A DNA stretch of 64,000 bases, taken from assembly GCA_017394835.1 (NCBI GenBank), contig JAFPXD010000046.1, positions 20,620 through 84,619 on the forward strand, given 5' to 3'. Below the pieces are notes generated by a model. That model was given only the letters and a program-made list of their open reading frames with translations, did not search any database and had not been told where the DNA came from. The position numbers and the translations under genes were made by a program. Below, one piece after another: positions 24,937 through 34,848 of the stretch. Numbering within the stretch: position 1 is the stretch's first letter; every line of letters begins with the position of its first letter. The DNA comes from Clostridia bacterium (lineage in GTDB: Bacteria > Bacillota > Clostridia > Christensenellales > CAG-138).

Positions 24937-25875
24937 TTATTCGGGCACACAGATGTCAGCTCCGGCAAAGAAGATCCAGTAGGCATACTCCGGGTTTGCC
25001 GCAAAGCTTTCGATCTGTTCCCTCGTGAGATACGCGCAGACGCTTCCGGCTCTCGCGTCGATGGTCGAAGCTTCGACGTTGTATCCCAAAGCCATAAGGC
25101 GATCGATCTCTGCCTCGAATTCCGCAATGACCTCCTGCGGGACCTCGTAGTTATCGTACTCATACTTAGCGGCGTCATATCTTGCCTTTGCCGCTCTGAA
25201 TTCATCGGCCTTTTCCCCTGAAATCTTCTCCGCGACGTATCCGAAGAACTCATCGCAATATGGATCCCAGCTGGTCATCTCATTCCAGAAATAAATGAGC
25301 TCATCGGGAGTTAAGGTGGGAGCCTTTACCTCGTTAAACCAAGTGTAGATGCTCTCATTAAACTCACGGAAAGCGGGATCGTATTCTGCCGTTTCGAGCG
25401 CGTTAAGGAGCTGTGTTCGAAGCTCGCCCATCCTTTCCTTCGCGACGCCGAACATGTCTATCTCCACATAGAACAGCGCGTCCGCGTTTTCCTCCATATC
25501 CATCTCCTCCGGAAGCGTTCCGAGTATCCAGACCTCGCCGAGGTTGATCACGTTCTCGGGATTGTTAATGAGCTCCTGCTCACCGTAAACCACCTTCCTG
25601 CCGGTCGGTTCCGCTGTCGGAGCAGAAGTATCGATTACCGCATTTTCCGTCGGTCGAGCGGAAGGAACGCTTGCGCTTATCTCACCCGGTTCGGTATTAA
25701 AACTGCGGGTGATACCGAAAACCGCGAGACCAAGAGCGAGGCAGGCAGCAGCGGCAATACCCCACTTCATAAAAGCGTTCGATCTTTTCCTCTTGAAGTT
25801 ATAATTCTCAGCCTGCTCGACATAATCGCTTTTCACGTCAAGCAGAGATTCATAAAGCATTTCACCCTTTTTCAT
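24937..25875 (-). CDS. Membrane protein with one helix, probable anti-sigma factor
   Basis: The 312-residue protein has a cytoplasmic N-terminus of about 35 residues rich in charged side chains (LLDVKSDYVEQAENYNFKRKR), one membrane helix (about 36-57, WGIAAAACLALGLAVFGI) and a Ser/Thr/Pro linker. An acidic extracellular domain contains helical segments near 160-270. Its start codon overlaps the sigma-factor stop codon by four bases. This is the usual order for an ECF sigma factor and its membrane anti-sigma partner, so that role is inferred; no ZAS zinc motif is present. The extracellular domain is not one I recognise. Confidence 0.6.
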   Translation of the reverse strand: MKKGEMLYESLLDVKSDYVEQAENYNFKRKRSNAFMKWGIAAAACLALGLAVFGITRSFNTEPGEISASVPSARPTENAVIDTSAPTAEPTGRKVVYGEQELINNPENVINLGEVWILGTLPEEMDMEENADALFYVEIDMFGVAKERMGELRTQLLNALETAEYDPAFREFNESIYTWFNEVKAPTLTPDELIYFWNEMTSWDPYCDEFFGYVAEKISGEKADEFRAAKARYDAAKYEYDNYEVPQEVIAEFEAEIDRLMALGYNVEASTIDARAGSVCAYLTREQIESFAANPEYAYWIFFAGADICVPE

Positions 25876-26432
25876 ATTGAGAAGCCCTCTCTTTCCAAGA
25901 ATTTGCGAAGTTTCTTTCGCAGTACGTACAGTTTTTGTGCGGTTGCTTTAGGCGACTCTCCAAGCTTTTCGGCAAGCTCTTTTACACTGTCATCGAACCA
26001 ATACCGCCTCAGGAACAGCATTCGGTCATCCGTTTTAAGTGCGCCAAGCCATCTGTTCAGAAGCTCTGTGAGTTCTTTAGCTTCGAAGTTCCCTTCGGTA
26101 TCTTCCCTTGAGGGAATGCACTCAGAAAGCTCGTCGACCGATACCGTGAACGGCAAACCGGAGCGGACCTCGGATCTTGAATCCCTGAGCTTCTTAAGCG
26201 CGCTCCGCTTGGTTATACCGATGATATAAGCCTTAAGCGACCGAGGGTTTTCGGGAGGTATGTTATTCCAGAGGATCAGGAGAACATCAGATACGCATTC
26301 TTCGGAATCCTCCGCGTCTCCCAAGATGTACTGAGCTGTTCTGCGGCAAACCGATCCATATTTAGTTTTAGCTTCGGCGATCGCCTGCTCATTACGTGCC
26401 AGGAACAATCCTATAATTGCATCGTCATTCAC
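25872..26432 (-). CDS. ECF-type RNA polymerase sigma factor
   Basis: The 186-residue protein has a sigma-70 region 2 (about 10-85: the DAEDSEECVSDVLLILWNNI helix and PRSLKAYIIGITKRSALKKL) and a region 4 helix-turn-helix (about 130-180: DRMLFLRRYWFDDSVKELAEKLG and KATAQKLYVLRKKLRKFL). This fits an extracytoplasmic-function sigma factor of the kind common in Clostridia. The gene directly downstream is its presumed anti-sigma factor, overlapping by ATGA. It diverges from the integrative element that begins within the 300 bp upstream. Confidence 0.85.
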   Translation of the reverse strand: MNDDAIIGLFLARNEQAIAEAKTKYGSVCRRTAQYILGDAEDSEECVSDVLLILWNNIPPENPRSLKAYIIGITKRSALKKLRDSRSEVRSGLPFTVSVDELSECIPSREDTEGNFEAKELTELLNRWLGALKTDDRMLFLRRYWFDDSVKELAEKLGESPKATAQKLYVLRKKLRKFLEREGFSI

Positions 26433-26659
26433 CGTTTTACACTCACTTTCCGTTTTTGAAGGCCTTCACCTATATAGTACCAGAATCAGAACAAATATCA
26501 TCGAGCAGAAACAATATATTTTTGCTTATGCATGCTTCGGCATTTTGAGTTATTAGATAATACTAAATGGGTTTTATTGGAGTCTTCGAACCCCTTATTA
26601 ATTGACCACGACAAAGTTGTCCGGTTTGCGCCTGTCGGCAAAAAGTTTTCAAAAAGGTA
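26433..26659. other. Gene-free junction between the sigma-factor gene and the integrative element
   Basis: The stretch is AT-rich. GGAGTC followed by TTCGAACCCC near 26579-26594 recalls a tRNA T-loop but does not match the tRNA-Gly nearby. The left end of the element must lie here; I cannot fix it to the base. Confidence 0.4.
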
Positions 26660-26688
26660 TTGACAGCGTAATGCGGGGCATGTATAAT
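26660..26688 (+). promoter_or_regulatory. Perfect consensus promoter of the element repressor
   Basis: TTGACA and TATAAT are separated by exactly 17 bases. Transcription should start near 26695. Confidence 0.85.
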
Positions 26689-26701
26689 ATGCTTGCTAAT
26701 G

Positions 26702-26713
26702 AAACATATGTTT
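26702..26713. promoter_or_regulatory. LexA-like operator palindrome
   Basis: AAACATATGTTT is a perfect 12-bp palindrome resembling the Gram-positive SOS box (GAACATATGTTC type). It lies just past the transcription start of the LexA-like gene, a position fit for autorepression. Confidence 0.6.
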
Positions 26714-26731
26714 TATTTAATCGGAGGTGGC

Positions 26732-27328
26732 ATGAGAAGCAAGGATAAGACGCTAATGGCCGCGATAGAGCGGTTCGTGTGCGAATACGCGGACAGGAAC
26801 GGATACTCCCCTTCGATGCAGGAGATCGCCGACGGAGTCGGAAGCTCCAAACCCACGGTGTATCGGTACATCAGCCAGATGAACCGTGAAGGCATACTGG
26901 AGTATTCCGGAGTGAGGAATGTCCACTCCGCAAAGGATAACCCAAGCGCTGCGAGAGTTGGGATACCGGGACGTGTTGCGTGCGGCCTTCCGAAGCTTGC
27001 GGAGGAGAACATTGAGGAGTACGTCAAGCTTCCTGTTTCGCTTTTCGGCGAGGGACCCTTCTATCTTCTTACCGCAAGCGGTGAAAGCATGATCGAGGCC
27101 GGTATCGACGATGGGGACTGGGTGCTCGTAAGGCAGCAGGATACCGCCGAACCCGGAAAAATCGTCGTCGCTCTCATCGGGGATGAAGCAACTCTCAAGC
27201 GCTACTACCCCGAACCGGAAAAGCACCGCATAAGGCTCCACCCGGAGAACAGTACGATGGAGGATATTTACGTCGACTCCTGCGAGATACAGGGCGTCGC
27301 AGTAAGTGTATTCAAGGAATTAACTTAA
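26732..27328 (+). CDS. LexA/UmuD-like repressor of the integrative element
   Basis: The 198-residue protein has a LexA-type winged helix (about 1-65; GYSPSMQEIADGVGSSKPTVYRYI) and an S24 self-cleaving peptidase domain. The expected cleavage site reads VACG, a Cys-Gly bond as in UmuD rather than the Ala-Gly of host LexA. The catalytic serine is in SGESM, and the lysine is in the PGKIVVALIGDEATLKRY strand. The ATG at 26732 is chosen because upstream start codons coincide with or precede the promoter start site. An AAACATATGTTT palindrome overlaps its leader. DNA damage would therefore relieve repression of the downstream mobilisation genes; that link is inferred. Confidence 0.8.
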   Translation: MRSKDKTLMAAIERFVCEYADRNGYSPSMQEIADGVGSSKPTVYRYISQMNREGILEYSGVRNVHSAKDNPSAARVGIPGRVACGLPKLAEENIEEYVKLPVSLFGEGPFYLLTASGESMIEAGIDDGDWVLVRQQDTAEPGKIVVALIGDEATLKRYYPEPEKHRIRLHPENSTMEDIYVDSCEIQGVAVSVFKELT

Positions 27329-27342
27329 GGAGGCAAGAAGAA

Positions 27343-27531
27343 TTGGAAGACGGCGTTAAGCTGTACGCCTGCTGCCCGAGATGCGGCAGGCAGATCTGTA
27401 AGGCAAAGACATGTGACGGAATGGAACTGAGCTGCTCGAAATGCGGAGCGGACTTGAAGATAACGGTGGATGAGAACTGCCGCGTTGAGGTCGAGTTGCT
27501 CCGATACGAGCGGGAACGAAAACGAGCATGA
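27343..27531 (+). CDS. Small zinc-ribbon protein (Com-like)
   Basis: The 62-residue protein starts at a TTG with AAGGAGG nine bases upstream. It carries two CxxC knuckles (CPRCGRQICKA and LSCSKCGADLKI) in the arrangement of small element-borne zinc ribbons such as Com. Its role is unknown; binding of nucleic acid is plausible. It follows the LexA-like gene by 14 bp and should be in the same transcript. Confidence 0.6.
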   Translation: MEDGVKLYACCPRCGRQICKAKTCDGMELSCSKCGADLKITVDENCRVEVELLRYERERKRA

Positions 27532-27653
27532 ATTAAATACAACTGAATACATACTCCGCTGTGCAATGAAGCGACGGACTCGGCATGAACCGTTAGGATC
27601 GCCGTGCACGGGGGAGGATCTGTTAAGGGATCGGACTTGGCTGTGAATCAAGA

Positions 27654-27708
27654 GGCTTCCGACAGATAGCTTATCCAAGGGATAGGTCTATCGTCGGGAG
27701 CTTTTTAT
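27654..27708 (+). terminator. Large imperfect hairpin with T-run
   Basis: GGCTTCCGAC...GATAG pairs with CTATC...GTCGGGAGCT around an inner TATCC/GGATA stem, followed by TTTTTATTT. It closes the repressor transcript ahead of the oriT-like region. Confidence 0.65.
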
Positions 27709-27719
27709 TTGTGAATCAC

Positions 27720-27995
27720 ATTTCGGGTATGGTGCCAAACACGCCGTTTTTGGCATCACAGGGCAGAACGGTGATGCCGCCGTGATGCCAAATTGATACC
27801 CGTGAATGGCTTTGCAAGCATCGCCTTTGTCATGACAAAGGCAGCCATGCCCGCGGTGGACAATTGCGCAATTCGATTGCAGTCAATTGTCCTTGCAAGC
27901 ATGGGATTTGTGTCCCCAAATCCGCTTGTCGAGGCAAGCCCCAAGCCCCTATGCCGCTCAGCGGTAGGAAGAACGATAAATAAACAGAGGTATAA
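27720..27995. other. Candidate origin of transfer upstream of mobC
   Basis: This non-coding stretch is dense in inverted repeats: CGGGTAT/ATACCCG enclosing GTGCCAAA and TTTGGCATCAC with two GTGATGCC direct copies; a perfect 20-bp palindrome at 27823-27842; GGACAATTG/CAATTGTCC; and GGATTTG/CAAATCC. Nested inverted repeats directly before a MobC-like gene are typical of oriT regions in Clostridial mobilisable elements. No nick site can be assigned. Confidence 0.6.
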
Positions 27996-28316
27996 ATGAG
28001 AAACAGAGAGTATGACATGCACCTGCGGCTGAACGAAGCGGAGTATCGAAAGCTCGGCGAGCTGGCACAGAAGGCGGGCGTTACCCGATCGGTTGTGCTG
28101 CGAAAAATGATTATGGGCACGGAGATAAAGGAACGTCCCAACGTCGATTTCATTGACCTTATTCAATCGATCGACCATTTGGCAATAAACGTCAACCAGA
28201 TCGCGCATCATGCGAACATGCAGGGCGGTATTACCGCGGAAGAGGCTGCGGAGGTAAAACGGTTGGTAACGGAGATCAGAAAAAGGCTTTACCGGAAAAA
28301 GGAGATCTGGATGTGA
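27996..28316 (+). CDS. mobC: MobC-like relaxosome protein
   Basis: The 106-residue protein has the ribbon-helix-helix-like start of MobC accessory proteins (EYDMHLRLNEAEYRKLGELA, then GVTRSVVLRKMI) and the characteristic INVNQIAHHANMQGGI segment. MobC helps open oriT for a relaxase. No relaxase gene follows; the stop codon instead overlaps a parB start (GTGA). The oriT-like repeats lie immediately upstream. Confidence 0.75.
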   Translation: MRNREYDMHLRLNEAEYRKLGELAQKAGVTRSVVLRKMIMGTEIKERPNVDFIDLIQSIDHLAINVNQIAHHANMQGGITAEEAAEVKRLVTEIRKRLYRKKEIWM

Positions 28317-29163
28317 AGGAATTGAAAGAAATAAGGATCTGTGATTTGAAGCCTTTTGAAGGGCACCCTTACAAGGTGATCGATAATGAAGAGATGGACG
28401 CTCTGGCGGAGAGCATCCGGGAGCACGGCATAATGACGCCGCTGATCGTGCGGCGGGTCGGTAACGGTTACGAGATCATATCCGGCCACAGGCGCGCGCA
28501 CGCGGCGGAGCTGGCAGGGCTCGATACCGTTCCGGCGATCGAGATGGATATGACAAAGGATGAGGCCGCGGTTGCGCTCGTTGACAGCAATCTGCACCGG
28601 GAGCATCTGCTGCCGAGCGAAAAAGCGTTCGCTTACAAGCTTAAACTCGAAGCTCTATCCCGTCAGGGCAGGCGGACGGACTTAACTTCGGGACAAGTTG
28701 TCCCGAAGTCAGATGACAACAGAACGACTGCTATCATTGGAGGGCAGACTGGTGAAAGCTACAAGACCGTGCAGCGCTACATCCGTCTCACACACCTTAT
28801 CCCCGCGCTGCTTGATATGGTCGATGACGGGCGTATCGCGTTCTCCGTAGGCGTTGAGCTGTCCTTTCTCGACAGCGAACTGCAGGCAGCGCTCATGACC
28901 GCTATTGATTTGAACGACTGCACGCCATCGTATGCCCAGGCATGCCGTATGCACAAGGCTGTGAACGACGGGACTATCAGCGAGAAAATGATCGATAAAA
29001 TCATGGCGGAGGAAAAGCCCAATCAGAAGGAAAAGGTCAGCATCTCCGCGGATGAGCTTCGCGGTTACGTTCCATACGGTACTCCTTCCGAGATGAAGGC
29101 GTTTATCCGCAAAGCATGTGAGCATTATTCGGATTATCTCAAGAGAAAGCGTGAAGAAGTTAG

Positions 29164-29167
<4 letters not shown>
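28313..29167 (+). CDS. ParB/Spo0J-family DNA-binding protein
   Basis: The 284-residue protein starts at a GTG that overlaps the mobC stop. It has a ParB N-terminal nuclease-like domain (LKPFEGHPYKV, EDMDAL-type motif, then HGIMTPLIVRR and the SGHRRAHAAELAGL signature). A KorB/ParB helix-turn-helix region with LLPSEKAFAYKLKLEA and TGESYKTVQRYIRL follows. Element-borne ParB proteins of this type are common in Clostridial integrative elements without a ParA partner; none is present here. A stabilising or regulatory role is inferred. The stop overlaps the tnpW start (ATGA). Confidence 0.85.
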
Positions 29168-31109
<1,942 letters not shown>

Positions 31110-31130
31110 CTGATTGTAGACAAAAGAAAA

Positions 31131-31166
31131 GCGAGTATTGACGTTAAATCCGTAGTCAATACTCGC
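31131..31166 (-). terminator. Terminator of the tRNA cluster, carried by the element end
   Basis: GCGAGTATTGAC and GTCAATACTCGC form a perfect 12-bp stem followed on the minus strand by TTTTCTTTT. It lies three bases beyond the CCA end of tRNA-Gly, yet the same hairpin follows the recombinase fragment at 10.0 kb. Confidence 0.75.
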
Positions 31167-31168
31167 TA

Positions 31169-31242
31169 TGGAGCGGGTAAAGGGACTCGAACCCTCTATC
31201 TCAGCTTGGAAGGCTAATGTGTTACCATTACACTATACCCGC
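31169..31242 (-). tRNA. tRNA-Gly (anticodon TCC)
   Basis: The acceptor stem GCGGGTA/TACCCGC, the T-loop TTCGAGT and the anticodon loop CTTCCAA are clear. The 3' CCA is encoded. It is the last gene of a six-tRNA cluster and adjoins the integrative element. Confidence 0.95.
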
Positions 31243-31324
31243 GTATTAAACTGCCTGCGCTGCGGCGATCCCGCAGGGGAGGAGGACCCTCACAGCAGGA
31301 AAGCTCTTGCGGTTTCCTGTGAAG

Positions 31325-31407
31325 TGCGGGCGAAGAGACTCGAACTCACACACCCGGAGGGTATTGGAACCTAAATCCAACGCGTCTGCCAATTCCGCCA
31401 CGCCCGC
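31325..31407 (-). tRNA. tRNA-Leu (anticodon TAG)
   Basis: The 83-base gene has the long variable arm of class II tRNAs. The acceptor is GCGGGCG/CGCCCGC and the anticodon loop is TTTAGGT. CCA is not encoded. Confidence 0.95.
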
Positions 31408-31418
31408 ACGATGGAAAA

Positions 31419-31494
31419 TGGTGACCCGTCCGGGATTCGAACCCGGGACACCTTGATTAAAAGTCAAGTGCTCTACCGACTGAGCTAACGGGTC
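31419..31494 (-). tRNA. tRNA-Lys (anticodon TTT)
   Basis: Acceptor GACCCGT/ACGGGTC, anticodon loop CTTTTAA, T-loop TTCGAAT, encoded CCA. Confidence 0.96.
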
Positions 31495-31497
31495 AGA

Positions 31498-31572
31498 TGG
31501 CTGGGGTGGCAGGATTTGAACCTACGATACGGGAGTCAAAGTCCCGTGCCTTGACCGCTTGGCGACACCCCA
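31498..31572 (-). tRNA. tRNA-Gln (anticodon TTG)
   Basis: Acceptor TGGGGTG/CACCCCA, anticodon loop CTTTGAC, T-loop TTCAAAT, encoded CCA. Confidence 0.95.
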
Positions 31573-31625
31573 CCGGTTACCGCTTAAAATAAAGCTTTTG
31601 CGTGCCGCAAAAGCTTTATAAAAAA

Positions 31626-31703
31626 TGGGGTGAGTGGTGGGGCTCGAACCCACGACCTCCAGAGCCACAATCTGGCATTCTAGCCAACTGAACTACACCC
31701 ACC
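31626..31703 (-). tRNA. tRNA-His (anticodon GTG)
   Basis: Acceptor GTGGGTG/CACTCAC with the extra 5' G typical of tRNA-His, anticodon loop TTGTGGC, encoded CCA. Confidence 0.95.
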
Positions 31704-31736
31704 ATAAAGGCTGCCGCTTTCGCCGCTTGTAAAAAA

Positions 31737-31813
31737 TGGCGCGCCTGCAGGGACTCGAACCCCGGGCCCACGGTTTAGAAGACCGTTGCTCTATCCACCT
31801 GAGCTACAGGCGC
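31737..31813 (-). tRNA. tRNA-Arg (anticodon TCT)
   Basis: Acceptor GCGCCTG/CAGGCGC, anticodon loop CTTCTAA, T-loop TTCGAGT, encoded CCA. It is the promoter-proximal gene of the cluster. Confidence 0.95.
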
Positions 31814-31892
31814 ACGCCGCCTTACCCTGCCGACAGGTAAATATTTTAACATTGTTATGCGCGGTTGTCAACTGCTTTTTTGAAATTGGATG

Positions 31893-32417
31893 TTATATTA
31901 TTTTGTTTTTTCCAAGGAAGCCGGGCGCCATATCCGCCTTCACCACGCGGTAGGCGGGCGAGTAGGCGCGGCGGTATTCCTCGCTGTGATGGACGGAGGG
32001 GCAGCCCATTTCAACGTAGCGCGCTATGAACCCCGCAAGCTCCGGCATGAGCATGGCAAGGAGGGGCTCTTCCGCAAGACGGGCGAGCTTGGCGGCAAAC
32101 TCCCCCTTATCGCCCGCGGGCGCGGCGCTCTTTACGAACCATTCCGCGGCGGTCTCGGGAGTTATTCCGTTTGCATCCAGCGTTTTCAGATCGAGCCTCG
32201 CATAGCCGCCGCCTATGTATTCGAGCGGCAGACCCTCCTCCTGCGCGGTTTCGGAATACTCCTTGCGAAGAAACCGAAGCGCCGCCCCCGGGTCGGATAC
32301 AGCGTGCGCGGGGCCGAACTCGCTCTGGTACAGGAGCTTCACTATATCCTGCGGCTGTGAAAGCGGGTATTTATCGAGCGCGCCGCAGACGAAGGGCGTC
32401 ATCTGATCGTATTCCAT
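31893..32417 (-). CDS. Conserved-looking soluble protein of unknown function
   Basis: The 174-residue protein has no signal peptide, membrane helix or cysteine cluster. Segments that look conserved are LYQSEFGPAHAV near 30, EYIGGGYARLDL near 66 and SVHHSEEYRRAYSPAYRVV near 142, where paired histidines and tyrosines could form an active site. I do not recognise a family. GGAGGCCCC stands before the ATG. It is transcribed toward the tRNA cluster and diverges from the DsdA-MutT fusion gene. Confidence 0.6.
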   Translation of the reverse strand: MEYDQMTPFVCGALDKYPLSQPQDIVKLLYQSEFGPAHAVSDPGAALRFLRKEYSETAQEEGLPLEYIGGGYARLDLKTLDANGITPETAAEWFVKSAAPAGDKGEFAAKLARLAEEPLLAMLMPELAGFIARYVEMGCPSVHHSEEYRRAYSPAYRVVKADMAPGFLGKNKII

Positions 32418-32525
32418 GGGGCCTCCTTTTTTATTTTATTATACGCCAAGCCCGCGCTTCTGTCATCCCCTTGATTTGGGCGTCGGAATAAAATATAATA
32501 AGAAAAAACGAAAAGGATCTGTTAT

Positions 32526-34118
32526 ATGGACGCACTTTCGGAACTTTGCGCGGCACGCGCGCAGCTAAGGCTCTTCCCGGACAGGCCGCCCGCACATTCG
32601 GCGCTTGATGGGCTCGCCTTTTCAATGGATGATATAATTGATGCGGAAAACAGGCTCCTGCGCTTCGCGCCCCTCATCGCAAGGCTTTTCCCGGAAACCG
32701 AGGAGGCGGGGGGAGTGATCGAATCCCCGCTCACCGAGATCCCCGAAATGCGGTGCGGGCTCGGCGTGAAGGGCAGGCTTTTCGTCAAGCGCGATTCGGA
32801 GCTGCCCATCGCAGGCTCCGTCAAGGCGCGCGGCGGCATTTACGAGGTGCTGAAGCATACCGAGGAGCTGCTTGGGGAAGCCGTCTTTTCCATGAGCGCG
32901 GATGAGATCCGCGAAGGGCTCGCGGGCTATACCGTACAGGTCGGCTCGACGGGCAATCTCGGCCTTTCGATAGGGATCATCAGCGCGGCGCTCGGGTATC
33001 GCGCCGTGGTGCATATGTCTTCCGACGCGAAGGCTTGGAAAAAGGCGCTGCTAAGGAGCAAGGGCGTGACGGTAATAGAGTACGAGGGGGATTATTCCTC
33101 CGCCGTGGCGCGAGGGCGGGCGCTTTCGCTTGCGGATCCCAAGAGCTATTTCGTGGATGACGAGGATTCCGTCGATCTTTTCATGGGCTATGCCGCAGCG
33201 GCGCTGAGGCTCAAAAAGCAGCTCGGCGAAGCGGGGATAAAGGCGGATGCGGCGCATCCCCTGCACCTGTACCTGCCCTGCGGGGTGGGCGGCGCGCCGG
33301 GAGGGATCTGCTTCGGCGCAAAAATGATATTCGGGGACGCCGTCCGCTGCTTCTTCGTTGAGCCGACCGAAGCGCCCTGCATGCTTGCGGCGTTCATAAA
33401 GGGCGCTCCCGTTCCCGTGACGGAGCTCGGCCTCACGGGGAAGACCGAGGCGGACGGGCTTGCCGTGGGCACGGCCTCGGCGCTCGTTTACAACACGGTC
33501 CGGGAGCTCGTTTCGGGCTGCATGACCGTGGAGGACGAAAGGCTCGGGGTTTATCAAAACCTGCTGTATGACAGCGAAAAAATATTCATAGAGCCATCGA
33601 GCGCGGCGGCGTTTGCGTTTGCGGAGCACATGGAGGCGCTGGGCGACGATCCGAACGTGACCCATATCGCATGGGCGACGGGCGGCAGGCTCGTTCCCGA
33701 GGAGGAGCGCAGGAAACAGCTTTATACCCGCGTCGCGGCGGCGCTCATCCGCCGGGAGGGCAGGTTCATGATCTGCCGCAGGCCGGAGCATAAGGCGAGG
33801 GGCGGCCTGTGGGAATTCGTCGGAGGCAAGCTCGAGGAGGGCGAAACCGGCGAACAGGCGCTCATCCGCGAATGCCGCGAGGAGCTCGGCATAGATATTG
33901 AGGTCGAGGGCAAGGAGATGGAGCTCCTCCACAGGTATCCCGATCTCACCGTTAAGCTCACGCTTTACAATGCGCGCATAGTGAAGGGCGAGCCCAAGCT
34001 GCTGGAGCATACGGCGCTTGAATACATACTCCCTTCCGAAGCGGATCGCTATGAATTCTGCCCTGCGGATAAGGAGATACTGGAGCATATCAAGGCGGAG
34101 GGGATACGTGATGACTGA
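32526..34118 (+). CDS. D-serine ammonia-lyase fused to a Nudix (MutT-like) hydrolase
   Basis: The 530-residue protein joins two enzymes in one uninterrupted frame. Residues 1-390 match DsdA: ESPLTEIP, the PLP lysine in GSVKARGGIYEVLKH near 100, GSTGNLGLSIG, the glycine-rich PCGVGGAPGG loop and a late EPSSAAAF. Residues 397-530 are a Nudix domain with box GGKLEEGETGEQALIRECREELGI near 432-454 (all catalytic glutamates present). The first part should deaminate D-serine to pyruvate and ammonia; the second should hydrolyse a nucleoside-diphosphate-linked substrate such as 8-oxo-dGTP. No stop codon or frameshift is visible at the joint. The following alkylation-repair gene overlaps its end. Confidence 0.85.
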   Translation: MDALSELCAARAQLRLFPDRPPAHSALDGLAFSMDDIIDAENRLLRFAPLIARLFPETEEAGGVIESPLTEIPEMRCGLGVKGRLFVKRDSELPIAGSVKARGGIYEVLKHTEELLGEAVFSMSADEIREGLAGYTVQVGSTGNLGLSIGIISAALGYRAVVHMSSDAKAWKKALLRSKGVTVIEYEGDYSSAVARGRALSLADPKSYFVDDEDSVDLFMGYAAAALRLKKQLGEAGIKADAAHPLHLYLPCGVGGAPGGICFGAKMIFGDAVRCFFVEPTEAPCMLAAFIKGAPVPVTELGLTGKTEADGLAVGTASALVYNTVRELVSGCMTVEDERLGVYQNLLYDSEKIFIEPSSAAAFAFAEHMEALGDDPNVTHIAWATGGRLVPEEERRKQLYTRVAAALIRREGRFMICRRPEHKARGGLWEFVGGKLEEGETGEQALIRECREELGIDIEVEGKEMELLHRYPDLTVKLTLYNARIVKGEPKLLEHTALEYILPSEADRYEFCPADKEILEHIKAEGIRDD

Positions 34119-34818
34119 AAACGATATTATAAACAGGCTGTTTTCCCTGCGGGATGAGGGCTATGGGGCTTTTCAGGCGGCGCTCGTCCCAACCGTCCCC
34201 GCGGAGCGCATAATAGGCGTGCGCCTGCCCCTGCTCCGCAAGCTTGCGAAGGAGCTTTCGGCGACTCCCGCGGCGGCGCTGTTCCTCGAGCATCTGCCCC
34301 ATCGGTATTACGATGAGGATATGCTTCACGCGCTCATGCTGAACGGGGAAAAGGATATGGAGCTGCTTAAAAACAGGCTCGGCGCGTTCCTCCCCTTCGT
34401 CGATAACTGGGCTGTCTGCGATACGCTCCTGCCCAAATCGTTCGCAAAGCGTAAGGAAGAGGCGCTTGAGCTTGCGCGGGAGTGCCTCGGATCCCCCCGC
34501 GAATACACGGTCAGGTTCGGCCTGCGCATACTGATGTCGCATTTTCTGACGCCCGAAACCGCGGAGGAGGCGCTTTCGCTCGCGGTCCACGTCCGCAGGG
34601 AGGAATATTATATCCGCATGATGCAGGCGTGGCTTTATGCGACGGCGTTTGCCAAATGCCCGGAGCAGGCGTTCCGCGTGCTCGAAGGGGCGGATACAGA
34701 TAAGGAGGTCGCCTCCATGACGTACCGCAAGTGCAGGGAAAGCCGCCGCGTGCCGCCCGATGTGTGCGCGCGGGTCAAAAAGGCGCTGGGGCTTGATTTG
34801 TTTACAAAAACAGTGTAG
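34111..34818 (+). CDS. DNA alkylation repair protein (AlkD-like HEAT-repeat family)
   Basis: The 235-residue protein fits PF08713: GVRLPLLRKLAKEL near 32, then NWAVCDTLLPKSF near 95 with the conserved Trp/Asp pair, REYTVRFGLRILMSHFL near 135 and YYIRMMQAWLYATAFAKCPE near 175. These enzymes remove bulky or methylated bases using stacked helical repeats. The start is placed at the ATG overlapping the end of the DsdA-MutT gene, with GGAGGGG upstream; the frame opens earlier but without such a signal. Overlap with a gene whose tail is MutT-like suggests a shared nucleotide/DNA sanitation unit. Confidence 0.85.
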   Translation: MTENDIINRLFSLRDEGYGAFQAALVPTVPAERIIGVRLPLLRKLAKELSATPAAALFLEHLPHRYYDEDMLHALMLNGEKDMELLKNRLGAFLPFVDNWAVCDTLLPKSFAKRKEEALELARECLGSPREYTVRFGLRILMSHFLTPETAEEALSLAVHVRREEYYIRMMQAWLYATAFAKCPEQAFRVLEGADTDKEVASMTYRKCRESRRVPPDVCARVKKALGLDLFTKTV

Positions 34819-34848
34819 AATAATTAAAAACCGGAAGGAGGATAGGAT

